Below, piece by piece: positions 33,243 to 41,053 of a stretch of DNA of 64,000 bases; the first letter of the stretch is position 1, and the number at the start of each line of letters is the position of its first letter. Below the pieces are notes generated by a model that did not search any database, was not told the DNA's origin, and worked only from the letters and a program-made list of their open reading frames with translations. A program made the translations under genes and the position numbers. The DNA is taken from contig JAHBZQ010000001.1 of NCBI GenBank assembly GCA_019635355.1, forward strand, positions 3,596,001 through 3,660,000, in the 5' to 3' direction. Source of the stretch: Rhizobacter sp. (GTDB taxonomy: Bacteria; Pseudomonadota; Gammaproteobacteria; Burkholderiales; Burkholderiaceae_C).

Positions 33243-34183
33243 ACCAAGCCGAGCGACTCGTCCACGCCCAGGTGCACGTTCATCGACTGCACTGCCGCGC
33301 CGCTGGCGCCCTTGCCCAGGTTGTCGATGCGGCACATCAGGATTGCCTGGCTGTCGTTGGCGAACACGAAGACGTCGACGTTGTTGGTGTCGTTGTTGGC
33401 CTGCACGTCGAAGAAGCCCGATTCCAGCGTCGCCGCATCGCGCAGCGGCTGCACCCGCACGAAGCGCTCGCCGGCATAGCGCTCGGCCAGGGCCTTGTGC
33501 AGCGCATCGGGCGTGATGCCAGGCTTGAGCTGTGATAGATGCAAGGGCACACTGACTGCCAAACCCTTGAGGAATGGGCCCACGATGGGCTGGAAGATCG
33601 GCGGCGTCTTGAGCCCGGTGTGGGCCGACATCTCCGGCACGTGCTTGTGCGCCAGCGTGAGGCCGTAAGGGCGGGGCGCGTCGAGCTTCGGGTCGCCGCC
33701 GGCTTCGTACTGCTCGATCATCTTCTTGCCGCCACCGGAATAGCCGGTGATCGACGTCGCGCTGACCGGCAGCGTGGGGGCCACCAGGCCGGCGTCGACC
33801 AGCGGGCGCAGCAGCAGGATGAAGGCGGTGGAGTGGCAGCCGGGGTTGGAGATGCGCTTCGAGGCGCGGATGCGATCGCGTTGGTCGGGCGCCAGCTCCG
33901 GCAGGCCGAACACCCAGTCGGGCGCCACACGGTGCGCGGTGCTGGCGTCGATCACGCAGGTGTTGGGGTTGTTCACGAGCGCGGCGGCTTCCTTGGCGGC
34001 CGCGTCGGGCAGGCAGAGGAACGCGATGTCGGCGGCGTTGAGCAGGCGGGCACGCTCGTCGATGTCTTTGCGGCGCTCGGGTGCGATGCGCAGGACTTCG
34101 ATGTCGCTGCGGTTCGCCAGATACTCGTTGATGCGCAGGCCGGTCGTGCCCTCCTGGCCGTCGACGAACACCTTGTAAGTCAT
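33239..34183 (-). CDS. argC: N-acetyl-gamma-glutamyl-phosphate reductase (type 2)
   Basis: A 314-residue arginine-pathway enzyme reducing N-acetylglutamyl phosphate with NADPH. It is the short type with KVFVDGQEGTTGLRI at the N-terminus and the active-site SNPGCHSTAFILLLRPL (Cys116). It also has the TSITGYSGGGKKMI and APRPYGLTLAHKHVPEM segments. Start at 34183 (MTYKVF) was chosen over a Met two codons earlier because AGAGGTG is then correctly spaced. It is the only minus-strand gene in this cluster, inserted between parA and parB. The other window gene for arginine, argG, is far away. Confidence 0.94.
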   Translation of the reverse strand: MTYKVFVDGQEGTTGLRINEYLANRSDIEVLRIAPERRKDIDERARLLNAADIAFLCLPDAAAKEAAALVNNPNTCVIDASTAHRVAPDWVFGLPELAPDQRDRIRASKRISNPGCHSTAFILLLRPLVDAGLVAPTLPVSATSITGYSGGGKKMIEQYEAGGDPKLDAPRPYGLTLAHKHVPEMSAHTGLKTPPIFQPIVGPFLKGLAVSVPLHLSQLKPGITPDALHKALAERYAGERFVRVQPLRDAATLESGFFDVQANNDTNNVDVFVFANDSQAILMCRIDNLGKGASGAAVQSMNVHLGVDESLGLV

Positions 34184-34230
34184 CTCCATCACCTCTGAAT
34201 TCAAAGAAGCCGACAGGATACGGCAGCCAC

Positions 34231-34812
34231 ATGACGACACCGCCCACCACCCCCTTGTCCGCTTCGCTCTCGCCAGTATTCCGTGTGCTCTTGCTGCCGG
34301 GCTGGCTCGATTCCGACGCGGCGCATTGGCAGTCGCGCTGGGAGCAGCGGCACGGCGACCGCCGTGTCACGCAGGACGACTGGCAATGGCCCAAGCGTGG
34401 CGACTGGATGGCGCGGCTCGAAGAAGTGCTGCTGCAAGACGACACCCCCGCGGTGCTGGTGGCACACAGCCTGGGCTGCCAGTTGGTCGCCGCGTGGGCA
34501 GCCCATTCGCAGCACACGGCGCGGGTGGCCGCCGCCTTGCTCGTGGCGCCGCCCGACGTGGAGCGCGTCGACATGCCGCCGCAGCTGGCGCCGTGGCGGC
34601 CCATCGTGCGGGCGCGGCTTCCATTCCCGAGCACCGCCGTCGTGAGCCACGACGACCCTTACTGCGCGCCTGAGCGGGCCGCCGAGATGGCGGCGCAGTG
34701 GGGCTGCGAACTCGTGTCGGTGGGTGATCGTGGCCACCTCAACGGCGAGTCGGGCCTGGGCGACTGGCCCGAGGGCCGCGCGCTGCTCGACGCCTTGTTG
34801 GCCCGCACCTGA
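34231..34812 (+). CDS. RBBP9/YdeN-type serine hydrolase
   Basis: A 193-residue small alpha/beta hydrolase. VLLLPGWLDSDAAHWQSRWEQRHGD at the N-terminus, the nucleophile elbow VLVAHSLGCQLVAAW, then AVVSHDDPYCAPERA (Asp) and VGDRGHLNGESGLGDWPEG (His) give a full catalytic triad. Relatives are esterases of unclear physiological substrate. It lies divergent from argC with a 47-base gap and runs toward parB. Confidence 0.88.
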   Translation: MTTPPTTPLSASLSPVFRVLLLPGWLDSDAAHWQSRWEQRHGDRRVTQDDWQWPKRGDWMARLEEVLLQDDTPAVLVAHSLGCQLVAAWAAHSQHTARVAAALLVAPPDVERVDMPPQLAPWRPIVRARLPFPSTAVVSHDDPYCAPERAAEMAAQWGCELVSVGDRGHLNGESGLGDWPEGRALLDALLART

Positions 34813-34855
34813 GCCCCGGCGCGGGCCGCCGCGGTTGATCGGACAGAATGCGCGC

Positions 34856-35749
34856 ATGGTCACGAAGAAACCCAAGGGCTTAGGCCTGGGCCTCGAAGCA
34901 CTGCTCGGCCCGAAAGTCAGCGACACCCCAGCGCCCGCGAACGAAGGCGCCCCTCGCACGCTCAAGCTCGCGCTCTTGCAGCCCGGCAAGTACCAGCCGC
35001 GCACGCGCATGGACGAAGGCTCGCTCTACGAGCTGGCCGAGAGCATCAAGGCGCAGGGCATCATGCAGCCCATCCTCGTGCGGCCGGTGGGAGAAGGGCG
35101 CTACGAGATCATCGCCGGCGAGCGCCGCACACGCGCCGCCAAGCTCGCGGGCCTCGACGACGTGCCGGTGCTCGTGAAGGACGTGCCCGACGAGGCCGCC
35201 GCCGCGATGGCGCTGATTGAAAACATCCAGCGCGAAGACCTCAACCCGCTCGAAGAAGCGCAAGGCATCGCGCGCCTCGTCAACGAGTTCCACCTCACGC
35301 ACGAGCAGGCCGCACAGGCTGTCGGTCGTTCAAGAAGCGCTGCGAGCAACCTCTTGCGTTTGCTCAACCTGGCCGAGCCGGTGCAGCAGATGCTGATGGC
35401 GGGCGACATCGACATGGGCCATGCGCGCGCGCTGCTGCCGCTCGAAGGTGCGCAACAAATACTGGTTGCCGCGGAAGTGGTCGGCAAGAAACTCAGTGTG
35501 CGCGAGGCCGAGAAGCTCGTGGCGAAGACGGCCTCGGCGCGTCAAAAGCCCCTGCTGCGCATCGCGAAAGAGAAATCACGCGATATTTCACGCATCGAGG
35601 AAGAGCTGTCGGATGCACTCACGGCGCAGGTCGAGATCCGGGTGAAGAAGCGCACCAAGCGTGGCGAGCAAGGCGAGGTGGCGATTCAGTTTGGTTCGTT
35701 GGATGAGCTCAACGGCCTGCTTCAAAAGCTTGGCTTGTCCGACGCGTAG
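34856..35749 (+). CDS. parB: Chromosome-partitioning protein ParB
   Basis: A 297-residue ParB. The N-terminus MVTKKPKGLGLGLEALLG is the ParA-activating basic segment. The CTPase motifs are PGKYQPRTRMDEGSLYELAESI, GRYEIIAGERRTRAAKLAG and the NIQREDLNPLEEA box. The helix-turn-helix LTHEQAAQAVGRSRSAASNLLRLL and a C-terminal dimer domain follow. It loads at parS and spreads as a CTP clamp. Start at 34856 is supported by the conserved basic N-terminus. The next 360 bases carry no gene. Confidence 0.97.
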   Translation: MVTKKPKGLGLGLEALLGPKVSDTPAPANEGAPRTLKLALLQPGKYQPRTRMDEGSLYELAESIKAQGIMQPILVRPVGEGRYEIIAGERRTRAAKLAGLDDVPVLVKDVPDEAAAAMALIENIQREDLNPLEEAQGIARLVNEFHLTHEQAAQAVGRSRSAASNLLRLLNLAEPVQQMLMAGDIDMGHARALLPLEGAQQILVAAEVVGKKLSVREAEKLVAKTASARQKPLLRIAKEKSRDISRIEEELSDALTAQVEIRVKKRTKRGEQGEVAIQFGSLDELNGLLQKLGLSDA

Positions 35750-36108
35750 GCGTATCTTGAGGGCGGCGTGATCTGGTTGACGTCGAATTCCATGAGGAAC
35801 TCTGAATGTCACATGACGCTCTGTGTTGGAAGGAAGTGTTTTCATCAATGAAGGGCATGGGGTGGCAACGGCACACTCCTTGCAAAGCTTGAACAGCGGT
35901 GATATTTCGCTTCTTCTCAACACATGGTTGTGCACACAATGAATCAAGCTTGATCACACGAATGACGCGCTGACAACGACAACGACAACGCGTAGCGGCT
36001 GACGAACAGGAAAGCTCTGATGGAGCCTTGAAGCGGGTTTCATCAGAACTTCCCCAGACGTCACCGAGGTGGCCCCTCGGTGGAGTCTTCCTGAACCAGG
36101 AGGTCAGC
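35750..36108 (+). promoter_or_regulatory. Long leader region of the prkA operon, no gene
   Basis: A 359-base stretch less GC-rich than its surroundings. It holds the sigma-54 promoter at 35869-35884, so the transcript would carry a leader of about 214 bases. A perfect hairpin CACCGAGG/CCTCGGTG (36062-36082) sits just before an AGGAGG ribosome-binding site (36098-36103), five bases from the prkA ATG. The hairpin may shield or expose the start region. No convincing small gene is seen. Confidence 0.6.
35869..35884 (+). promoter_or_regulatory. Sigma-54 promoter of prkA-yeaH-spoVR
   Basis: CGGCACACTCCTTGCA matches the -24/-12 consensus (TGGCAC-N5-TTGCA) except for one base at the left edge. GG and GC are the required 12 bases apart. 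E. coli yeaGH is known to depend on sigma-54 and NtrC under nitrogen starvation, which agrees with this site. Confidence 0.75.
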
Positions 36109-38031
36109 ATGGATGTGATCAGCCATTTCGCCGCGCGATACGAGCGCACGCGTGAAGAGGAACTCTCGCTCGAGGAGTACCTCAACGAGTGCAAGCGCAA
36201 CCCCGTTGCGTATGCCACCGCTGCCGAGCGCATGCTCCAGGCCATCGGTGAGCCCCAGACCGTCGACACGCGAAACGACCCGCGGCTGTCGCGTCTGTTC
36301 GCCAACAAGGTCATCAAGATCTACCCGGCCTTCGCCGAGTTCTACGGCATGGAAGACGCGATCGAGCAGGTCGTGTCGTACTTCCGGCATGCCGCGCAAG
36401 GGCTGGAAGAAAAGAAGCAGATCCTCTATCTGCTGGGCCCGGTGGGCGGCGGCAAGTCGTCGATCGCCGAGCGCCTGAAGTCGCTGATGCAGGAAGTGCC
36501 CTTCTACGCGATCAAGGGCTCGCCGGTGAACGAGTCGCCGCTCGGCCTCTTCGACCTCACGGAAGACGGCCCGATCCTCGAGAAGGAATACGGCATCCCG
36601 CGTCGCTACCTCAACCGCATCCTGTCGCCCTGGGCCGTGAAGCGGCTCGAGGAATACGGCGGCGACGTGCGCAAGTTCAAGGTCGTGAAGCGCTACCCCT
36701 CGGTGCTCAAGCAGGTCGGCATCGCCAAGACCGAGCCGGGCGACGAGAACAACCAGGACATCTCCTCGCTCGTCGGCAAGGTCGACATCCGCAAGCTCGA
36801 GACCTACGCGCAAGACGACCCCGATGCCTACAGCTACTCCGGCGGCCTGTGCCTCGCCAACCAGGGCCTCTTGGAGTTCGTCGAAATGTTCAAGGCACCG
36901 ATCAAGGTGCTGCACCCCTTGTTGACCGCCACTCAGGAAGGCAATTACAAGGGCACCGAAGGTTTCGGCGCGATCCCGTTCGATGGCGTGGTGCTGGCGC
37001 ACTCGAACGAGAGCGAATGGAAGACCTTCCGCAACAACAAGAACAACGAGGCCTTCCTCGACCGCATCTACATCGTGAAGGTGCCCTACTGCCTGCGCGT
37101 AAGCGAGGAGGTGAAGATCTACGAGAAGCTCTTGCGCGGCTCGTCGCTCTCGCAGGCCACTTGCGCACCGGGCACGCTCAAGATGATGAGCCAGTTCGCG
37201 ATCCTCACGCGCTTGAAGGAGCCTGAGAACTCGTCGCTCTATTCCAAGATGCTGGTGTACGACGGCGAGAACCTGAAAGACACCGACCCGCGCGCGAAGA
37301 GCTTCCAGGAGTACCGCGACTACGCCGGGGTCGATGAAGGCATGAGCGGCATCTCGACGCGCTTCGCGTTCAAGATTCTCTCCAAGGTCTTCAACTTCGA
37401 CTCCACTGAAGTGGCGGCCAACCCGGTGCACCTGATGTACGTGCTCGAGCAGCAGATCGAGCGAGAGCAGTTCCCGGCCGAGACGGAGCAGAAGTACCTC
37501 GCGTTCATCAAGGAACACTTGGCGGTCAAGTACGCCGAGTTCATCGGCAAGGAGATCCAGACGGCCTACCTCGAGAGCTACAGCGAGTACGGCCAGAACA
37601 TCTTCGACCGCTACGTCACCTATGCCGACTACTGGATCCAGGACCACGAGTACCGCGACACCGACACCGGCGAAGTCTTCGACCGGGCCTCGCTGAACGC
37701 GGAGCTCGAGAAGATCGAGAAGCCGGCCGGCATCAGCAATCCGAAGGACTTCCGCAACGAGATCGTCAACTTCGTGCTGCGTGCCCGCGCCAACAACGCC
37801 GGCAACAACCCGCTGTGGACGAGCTACGAGAAGCTGCGCACGGTGATCGAGAAGAAGATGTTCTCGAACACCGAGGAGCTGCTGCCCGTCATCAGCTTCA
37901 ACGCCAAGGCCAGCGCCGACGAAGCCAAGAAGCACGAGGACTTCGTCACCCGCATGGTCGCCAAGGGCTACACGCCGAAGCAGGTGCGCCTGCTCTGCGA
38001 GTGGTACCTGCGCGTGCGAAAGAGTTCTTGA
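36109..38031 (+). CDS. prkA: PrkA-type serine protein kinase / AAA+ ATPase (YeaG)
   Basis: A 640-residue protein. The N-terminal AAA+ domain has Walker A LLGPVGGGKSSIAERLK (Lys116), and the long PrkA core has FKAPIKVLHPLLTATQEGNYKGTE and IPFDGVVLAHSNESEW. The C-terminal kinase-like/lid domain ends SFNAKASADEAKKHEDFVTRM...VRLLCEWYLRV. YeaG works in starvation and stress adaptation with YeaH, and some PrkA proteins act as proteases rather than kinases. Start set by AGGAGG at 36098. It is first of the three-gene prkA-yeaH-spoVR cassette and under the sigma-54 promoter. Confidence 0.95.
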   Translation: MDVISHFAARYERTREEELSLEEYLNECKRNPVAYATAAERMLQAIGEPQTVDTRNDPRLSRLFANKVIKIYPAFAEFYGMEDAIEQVVSYFRHAAQGLEEKKQILYLLGPVGGGKSSIAERLKSLMQEVPFYAIKGSPVNESPLGLFDLTEDGPILEKEYGIPRRYLNRILSPWAVKRLEEYGGDVRKFKVVKRYPSVLKQVGIAKTEPGDENNQDISSLVGKVDIRKLETYAQDDPDAYSYSGGLCLANQGLLEFVEMFKAPIKVLHPLLTATQEGNYKGTEGFGAIPFDGVVLAHSNESEWKTFRNNKNNEAFLDRIYIVKVPYCLRVSEEVKIYEKLLRGSSLSQATCAPGTLKMMSQFAILTRLKEPENSSLYSKMLVYDGENLKDTDPRAKSFQEYRDYAGVDEGMSGISTRFAFKILSKVFNFDSTEVAANPVHLMYVLEQQIEREQFPAETEQKYLAFIKEHLAVKYAEFIGKEIQTAYLESYSEYGQNIFDRYVTYADYWIQDHEYRDTDTGEVFDRASLNAELEKIEKPAGISNPKDFRNEIVNFVLRARANNAGNNPLWTSYEKLRTVIEKKMFSNTEELLPVISFNAKASADEAKKHEDFVTRMVAKGYTPKQVRLLCEWYLRVRKSS

Positions 38032-38058
38032 TGACGAACGCCGAGCCGAGGCACCACT

Positions 38059-38131
38059 CCGTTCGGGCTGAGCCTGTCGAAGCCAGCGTGCGCCTCGGAG
38101 CGGGCACTTCGACAAGCTCAGTGCGAACGGG
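38059..38131. repeat. Inverted pair of REP-like elements
   Basis: CCGTTCGGGCTGAGCCTGTC (start of the left copy, 38059-38084) and its near reverse complement ending TCAGTGCGAACGGG (38103-38131) face each other around 18 bases. The core CGTTCG...CTGAGC.TGTCGAAG is the widespread REP-type sequence found between genes in many proteobacteria. The pair can fold as a long hairpin between prkA and yeaH and may stabilise or separate the two messages. Confidence 0.75.
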
Positions 38132-38148
38132 AATTTGAGTCCGAGGCA

Positions 38149-39432
38149 ATGGGAAAGGCCAGCATGCTCCAGCAGATCATCGATCGGCGGTTGGCGGGGA
38201 AAAACAAGTCCATCGGCAACCGCGAGCGTTTCCTGCGCCGCCACAAGGACCAGATCCGCGAGGCGGTGAAGCGTGCGGTCGATGGGCGCGGCATCCGCGA
38301 TCTCGCGCAAGGGGAAGACATCCACATCCCCAAGCGCGACATCGCCGAGCCGGTGTTCGGCCACGGCCAGGGTGGCAAGCGCGAGATGGTGCACCCGGGC
38401 AACAAGGACTACGTGCGCGGCGACCGCATCGAGCGGCCGAAAGGCGGCGGGGGTGGCGGCGGGGGTGGGCAGGCCAGCGATTCCGGCGAGGGGGATGACG
38501 ACTTCGTCTTCCACCTCAGCAAGGAAGAGTTCATGCAGGTCTTCTTTGACGACCTGGCTCTGCCCAACCTCACGCGCACCGTGCTCGCCGAGACGCCCGA
38601 GTACAAGACCCACCGCGCCGGCTACAGCAGCGACGGCACGCCCAACAACCTGCACGTGGTGCGCAGCATGCGCGGCGCCATCGGCCGGCGCATCGCACTT
38701 GGCAACGAGTCGCGGCGCGAGCTGCGCGAGCTGGAGGCCGAGCTCGACGAACTGAAGGACAAGCCCGGCTTCGATGCCAGGGTGGCCGAGCTGACCGAGC
38801 GCATCGCGGCCCTCGAGGCCCGCCTCGCCCGCATTCCCTACCTCGACCCGATCGACCTGCGCTACCGCAGCCGCGTGCGCACGCCGGTGCCCACCAGCAA
38901 GGCGGTGATGTTCTGCTTGATGGACGTCTCGGGCTCGATGGACGAGGCGCGCAAGGATCTGGCCAAGCGCTTCTTCATCCTGCTGTACCTCTTCCTCACG
39001 CGCCACTACGAGAAGATCGACATCGTCTTCATCCGCCACCACACGCAGGCGCAGGAGGTCGACGAACACAACTTCTTCCACTCCACCGAAACCGGCGGCA
39101 CCGTGGTGTCGAGCGCGCTCGTGCTGATGGAAGAAATCGCCAAGGCGCGCTACCCCACCAGCGAGTGGAACATCTACGGCGCGCAGGCCAGCGACGGCGA
39201 CAACTGGCACCACGACAGCGGCCGCTGCCGCGAGATCCTGGCCAACAACATCCTGCCGCTGTGCCGCTACTTCGCCTATGTGCAAGTGGCCGAGGAAGAG
39301 CAGAACCTGTGGGACGAGTACGCGGCCCTGGCGCAAGACGCCAAGGACTTCGCGATCCGCAAGGTGACCGAAGCCTCGCAGATCTACCCCGTGTTCCGTC
39401 AGTTGTTCAAGAAGGAGGGGGCCGCGACATGA
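38149..39432 (+). CDS. yeaH: YeaH/YhbH family VWA-like protein (DUF444)
   Basis: A 427-residue partner of PrkA. The N-terminus IDRRLAGKNKSIGNRERFLRRHKDQIREAV is the family signature. A glycine-rich linker (about 97-110) is followed by a von Willebrand A-like domain with the metal-site motif MDVSGSMDEARKDLAKRFF (Asp259) and TGGTVVSSALVLM. E. coli YeaH interacts with YeaG in nitrogen-starvation survival. The stop overlaps the spoVR start as ATGA. The gene follows the REP pair by 17 bases. Confidence 0.95.
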   Translation: MGKASMLQQIIDRRLAGKNKSIGNRERFLRRHKDQIREAVKRAVDGRGIRDLAQGEDIHIPKRDIAEPVFGHGQGGKREMVHPGNKDYVRGDRIERPKGGGGGGGGGQASDSGEGDDDFVFHLSKEEFMQVFFDDLALPNLTRTVLAETPEYKTHRAGYSSDGTPNNLHVVRSMRGAIGRRIALGNESRRELRELEAELDELKDKPGFDARVAELTERIAALEARLARIPYLDPIDLRYRSRVRTPVPTSKAVMFCLMDVSGSMDEARKDLAKRFFILLYLFLTRHYEKIDIVFIRHHTQAQEVDEHNFFHSTETGGTVVSSALVLMEEIAKARYPTSEWNIYGAQASDGDNWHHDSGRCREILANNILPLCRYFAYVQVAEEEQNLWDEYAALAQDAKDFAIRKVTEASQIYPVFRQLFKKEGAAT

Positions 39433-41030
39433 ACAGTCCCATCGATGCCCCGTGGGGCGACGAGCGCCGCAAGGAGCAATGGAGCGTGTCGCCGCGCCGC
39501 CGTGCGAGCGACCTGGTCGCGCCCAAGCGCACGCACGAGCCGCTGCCATCGCCTTCCGACTGGTCGTTCGAGCTGATCGAGCGCTACCACGAGGTCATCA
39601 AGGCCACGGCCGAGCGCTACGGCCTCGACACGTATCCGAACCAGCTCGAGATCATCACCGCCGAGCAGATGATGGACGCGTATGCCTCGGTGGGCATGCC
39701 GGTGAACTACCGCCACTGGAGCTACGGCAAGGAGTTCATCTCCACCGAGAAGAACTACAAGCGCGGCCACATGGGCCTGGCGTATGAGATCGTCATCAAC
39801 AGCAACCCTTGCATCAGCTACCTGATGGAAGAGAACACGATGGCCATGCAGGCCCTCGTGATCGCACACGCGGCCTACGGCCACAACAGCTTCTTCAAGG
39901 GCAACTACCTCTTCCGCATGTGGACCGATGCGGCGTCGATCATCGACTACCTCGTCTACGCGAAGAACTACGTGGCCGAATGCGAAGAGCGCCACGGCCT
40001 CGACGCGGTGGAAGAGCTGCTCGACAGCTGCCACGCGCTGATGAACCACGGCGTCGACCGCTACCGCCGCCCGAGCCGCAAGTCGCTCGCGCAGGAACTG
40101 GCCGACCGCAAGGACCGCGAGGCCTACGCGCAGCAGCAGGTCAACGAGATGTGGCGCACGCTGCCCAAGAAGGCCGAGAAGGCCGCCGAAGAAACGACGG
40201 CCCGTCGCTTCCCCGAAGAGCCGCAGGAGAACCTGCTGTACTTCATCGAGAAAAATGCGCCGCTGCTCGAGCCCTGGCAGCGCGAGATCGTGCGCATCGT
40301 GCGCAAGGTCGCGCAGTATTTCTACCCGCAGCGCCAGACGCAGGTGATGAACGAAGGCTGGGCCACCTTCTGGCACCACAAGTTGCTCAACACCATGTAC
40401 GACGACGGCTACTTGAGCGACGGCATGATGATCGAGTGGCTGAAGTCGCACACCAACGTCGTCTACCAGCCCAAGGTGACCGACCGCCACTACAGCGGCA
40501 TCAATCCCTATGCGCTGGGCTTCGCGATGTACACCGACATCAAGCGCATCTGCGAGAACCCGACCGAGGAAGACCGCCACTGGTTCCCCGACATCGCGGG
40601 CAAGGACTGGCTGGAAACGCTCGACCACGCGATGCGCAACTTCAAGGACGAGAGCTTCGTCGGCCAGTACCTCTCGCCCAACCTGATGCGCGAGTTCCGC
40701 TTCTTCGCGATCAACGACGACGAGAAGGAAGAAGAGCTCGAGGTCTCGGCCATCCACGACGAGAGTGGTTACCGCCGGGTGCGCGAAGCGCTGTCGCACC
40801 AGTACGACCTGGGTGCGCGTGAGCCCAACATCCAGGTGTGGAACGTGAACCTCCGGGGCGACCGTTCGCTCACGCTGCGCCATGCGCAGCACAACGACCG
40901 GCCGCTGCACGAAGGCGCCAACGAAGTGCTCAAGCATGTGGCGCGCCTGTGGGGCTTCGGCGTGCACCTGGAGAGCGTGAACGGCGCGGGCGAAGTGCAG
41001 CGCCGCTGGTCGGTGACGCCGCCGCAGTAA
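39429..41030 (+). CDS. SpoVR family protein (YcgB)
   Basis: A 533-residue SpoVR/YcgB protein. Key blocks are PNQLEIITAEQMMDAYASVGMPVNYRHWSYGK, LMEENTMAMQALVIAHAAYGHNSFFKGN, and MNEGWATFWHH...YSGINPYALGFAMYTDIKRICENPT, with conserved His/Glu residues that look like a metal site. A C-terminal domain from about 420 follows. The biochemical role is unproven. In Bacillus the name-giving gene affects spore cortex, and in E. coli ycgB is RpoS-dependent. It is translationally coupled to yeaH and completes the cassette. Only 23 bases separate it from the convergent next gene. Confidence 0.94.
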   Translation: MNSPIDAPWGDERRKEQWSVSPRRRASDLVAPKRTHEPLPSPSDWSFELIERYHEVIKATAERYGLDTYPNQLEIITAEQMMDAYASVGMPVNYRHWSYGKEFISTEKNYKRGHMGLAYEIVINSNPCISYLMEENTMAMQALVIAHAAYGHNSFFKGNYLFRMWTDAASIIDYLVYAKNYVAECEERHGLDAVEELLDSCHALMNHGVDRYRRPSRKSLAQELADRKDREAYAQQQVNEMWRTLPKKAEKAAEETTARRFPEEPQENLLYFIEKNAPLLEPWQREIVRIVRKVAQYFYPQRQTQVMNEGWATFWHHKLLNTMYDDGYLSDGMMIEWLKSHTNVVYQPKVTDRHYSGINPYALGFAMYTDIKRICENPTEEDRHWFPDIAGKDWLETLDHAMRNFKDESFVGQYLSPNLMREFRFFAINDDEKEEELEVSAIHDESGYRRVREALSHQYDLGAREPNIQVWNVNLRGDRSLTLRHAQHNDRPLHEGANEVLKHVARLWGFGVHLESVNGAGEVQRRWSVTPPQ

Positions 41031-41053
41031 GCGGCGACCTCACCGCCGCCGCC

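Noticed and set aside
36061..39549. Very long minus-strand open frame (over 1100 codons) opposite prkA and yeaH
   Set aside because: It is antisense to well-supported conserved genes. In GC-rich DNA the opposite frame stays open because of codon bias. The translation is His/Ala/Leu/Val-rich with no known domain.
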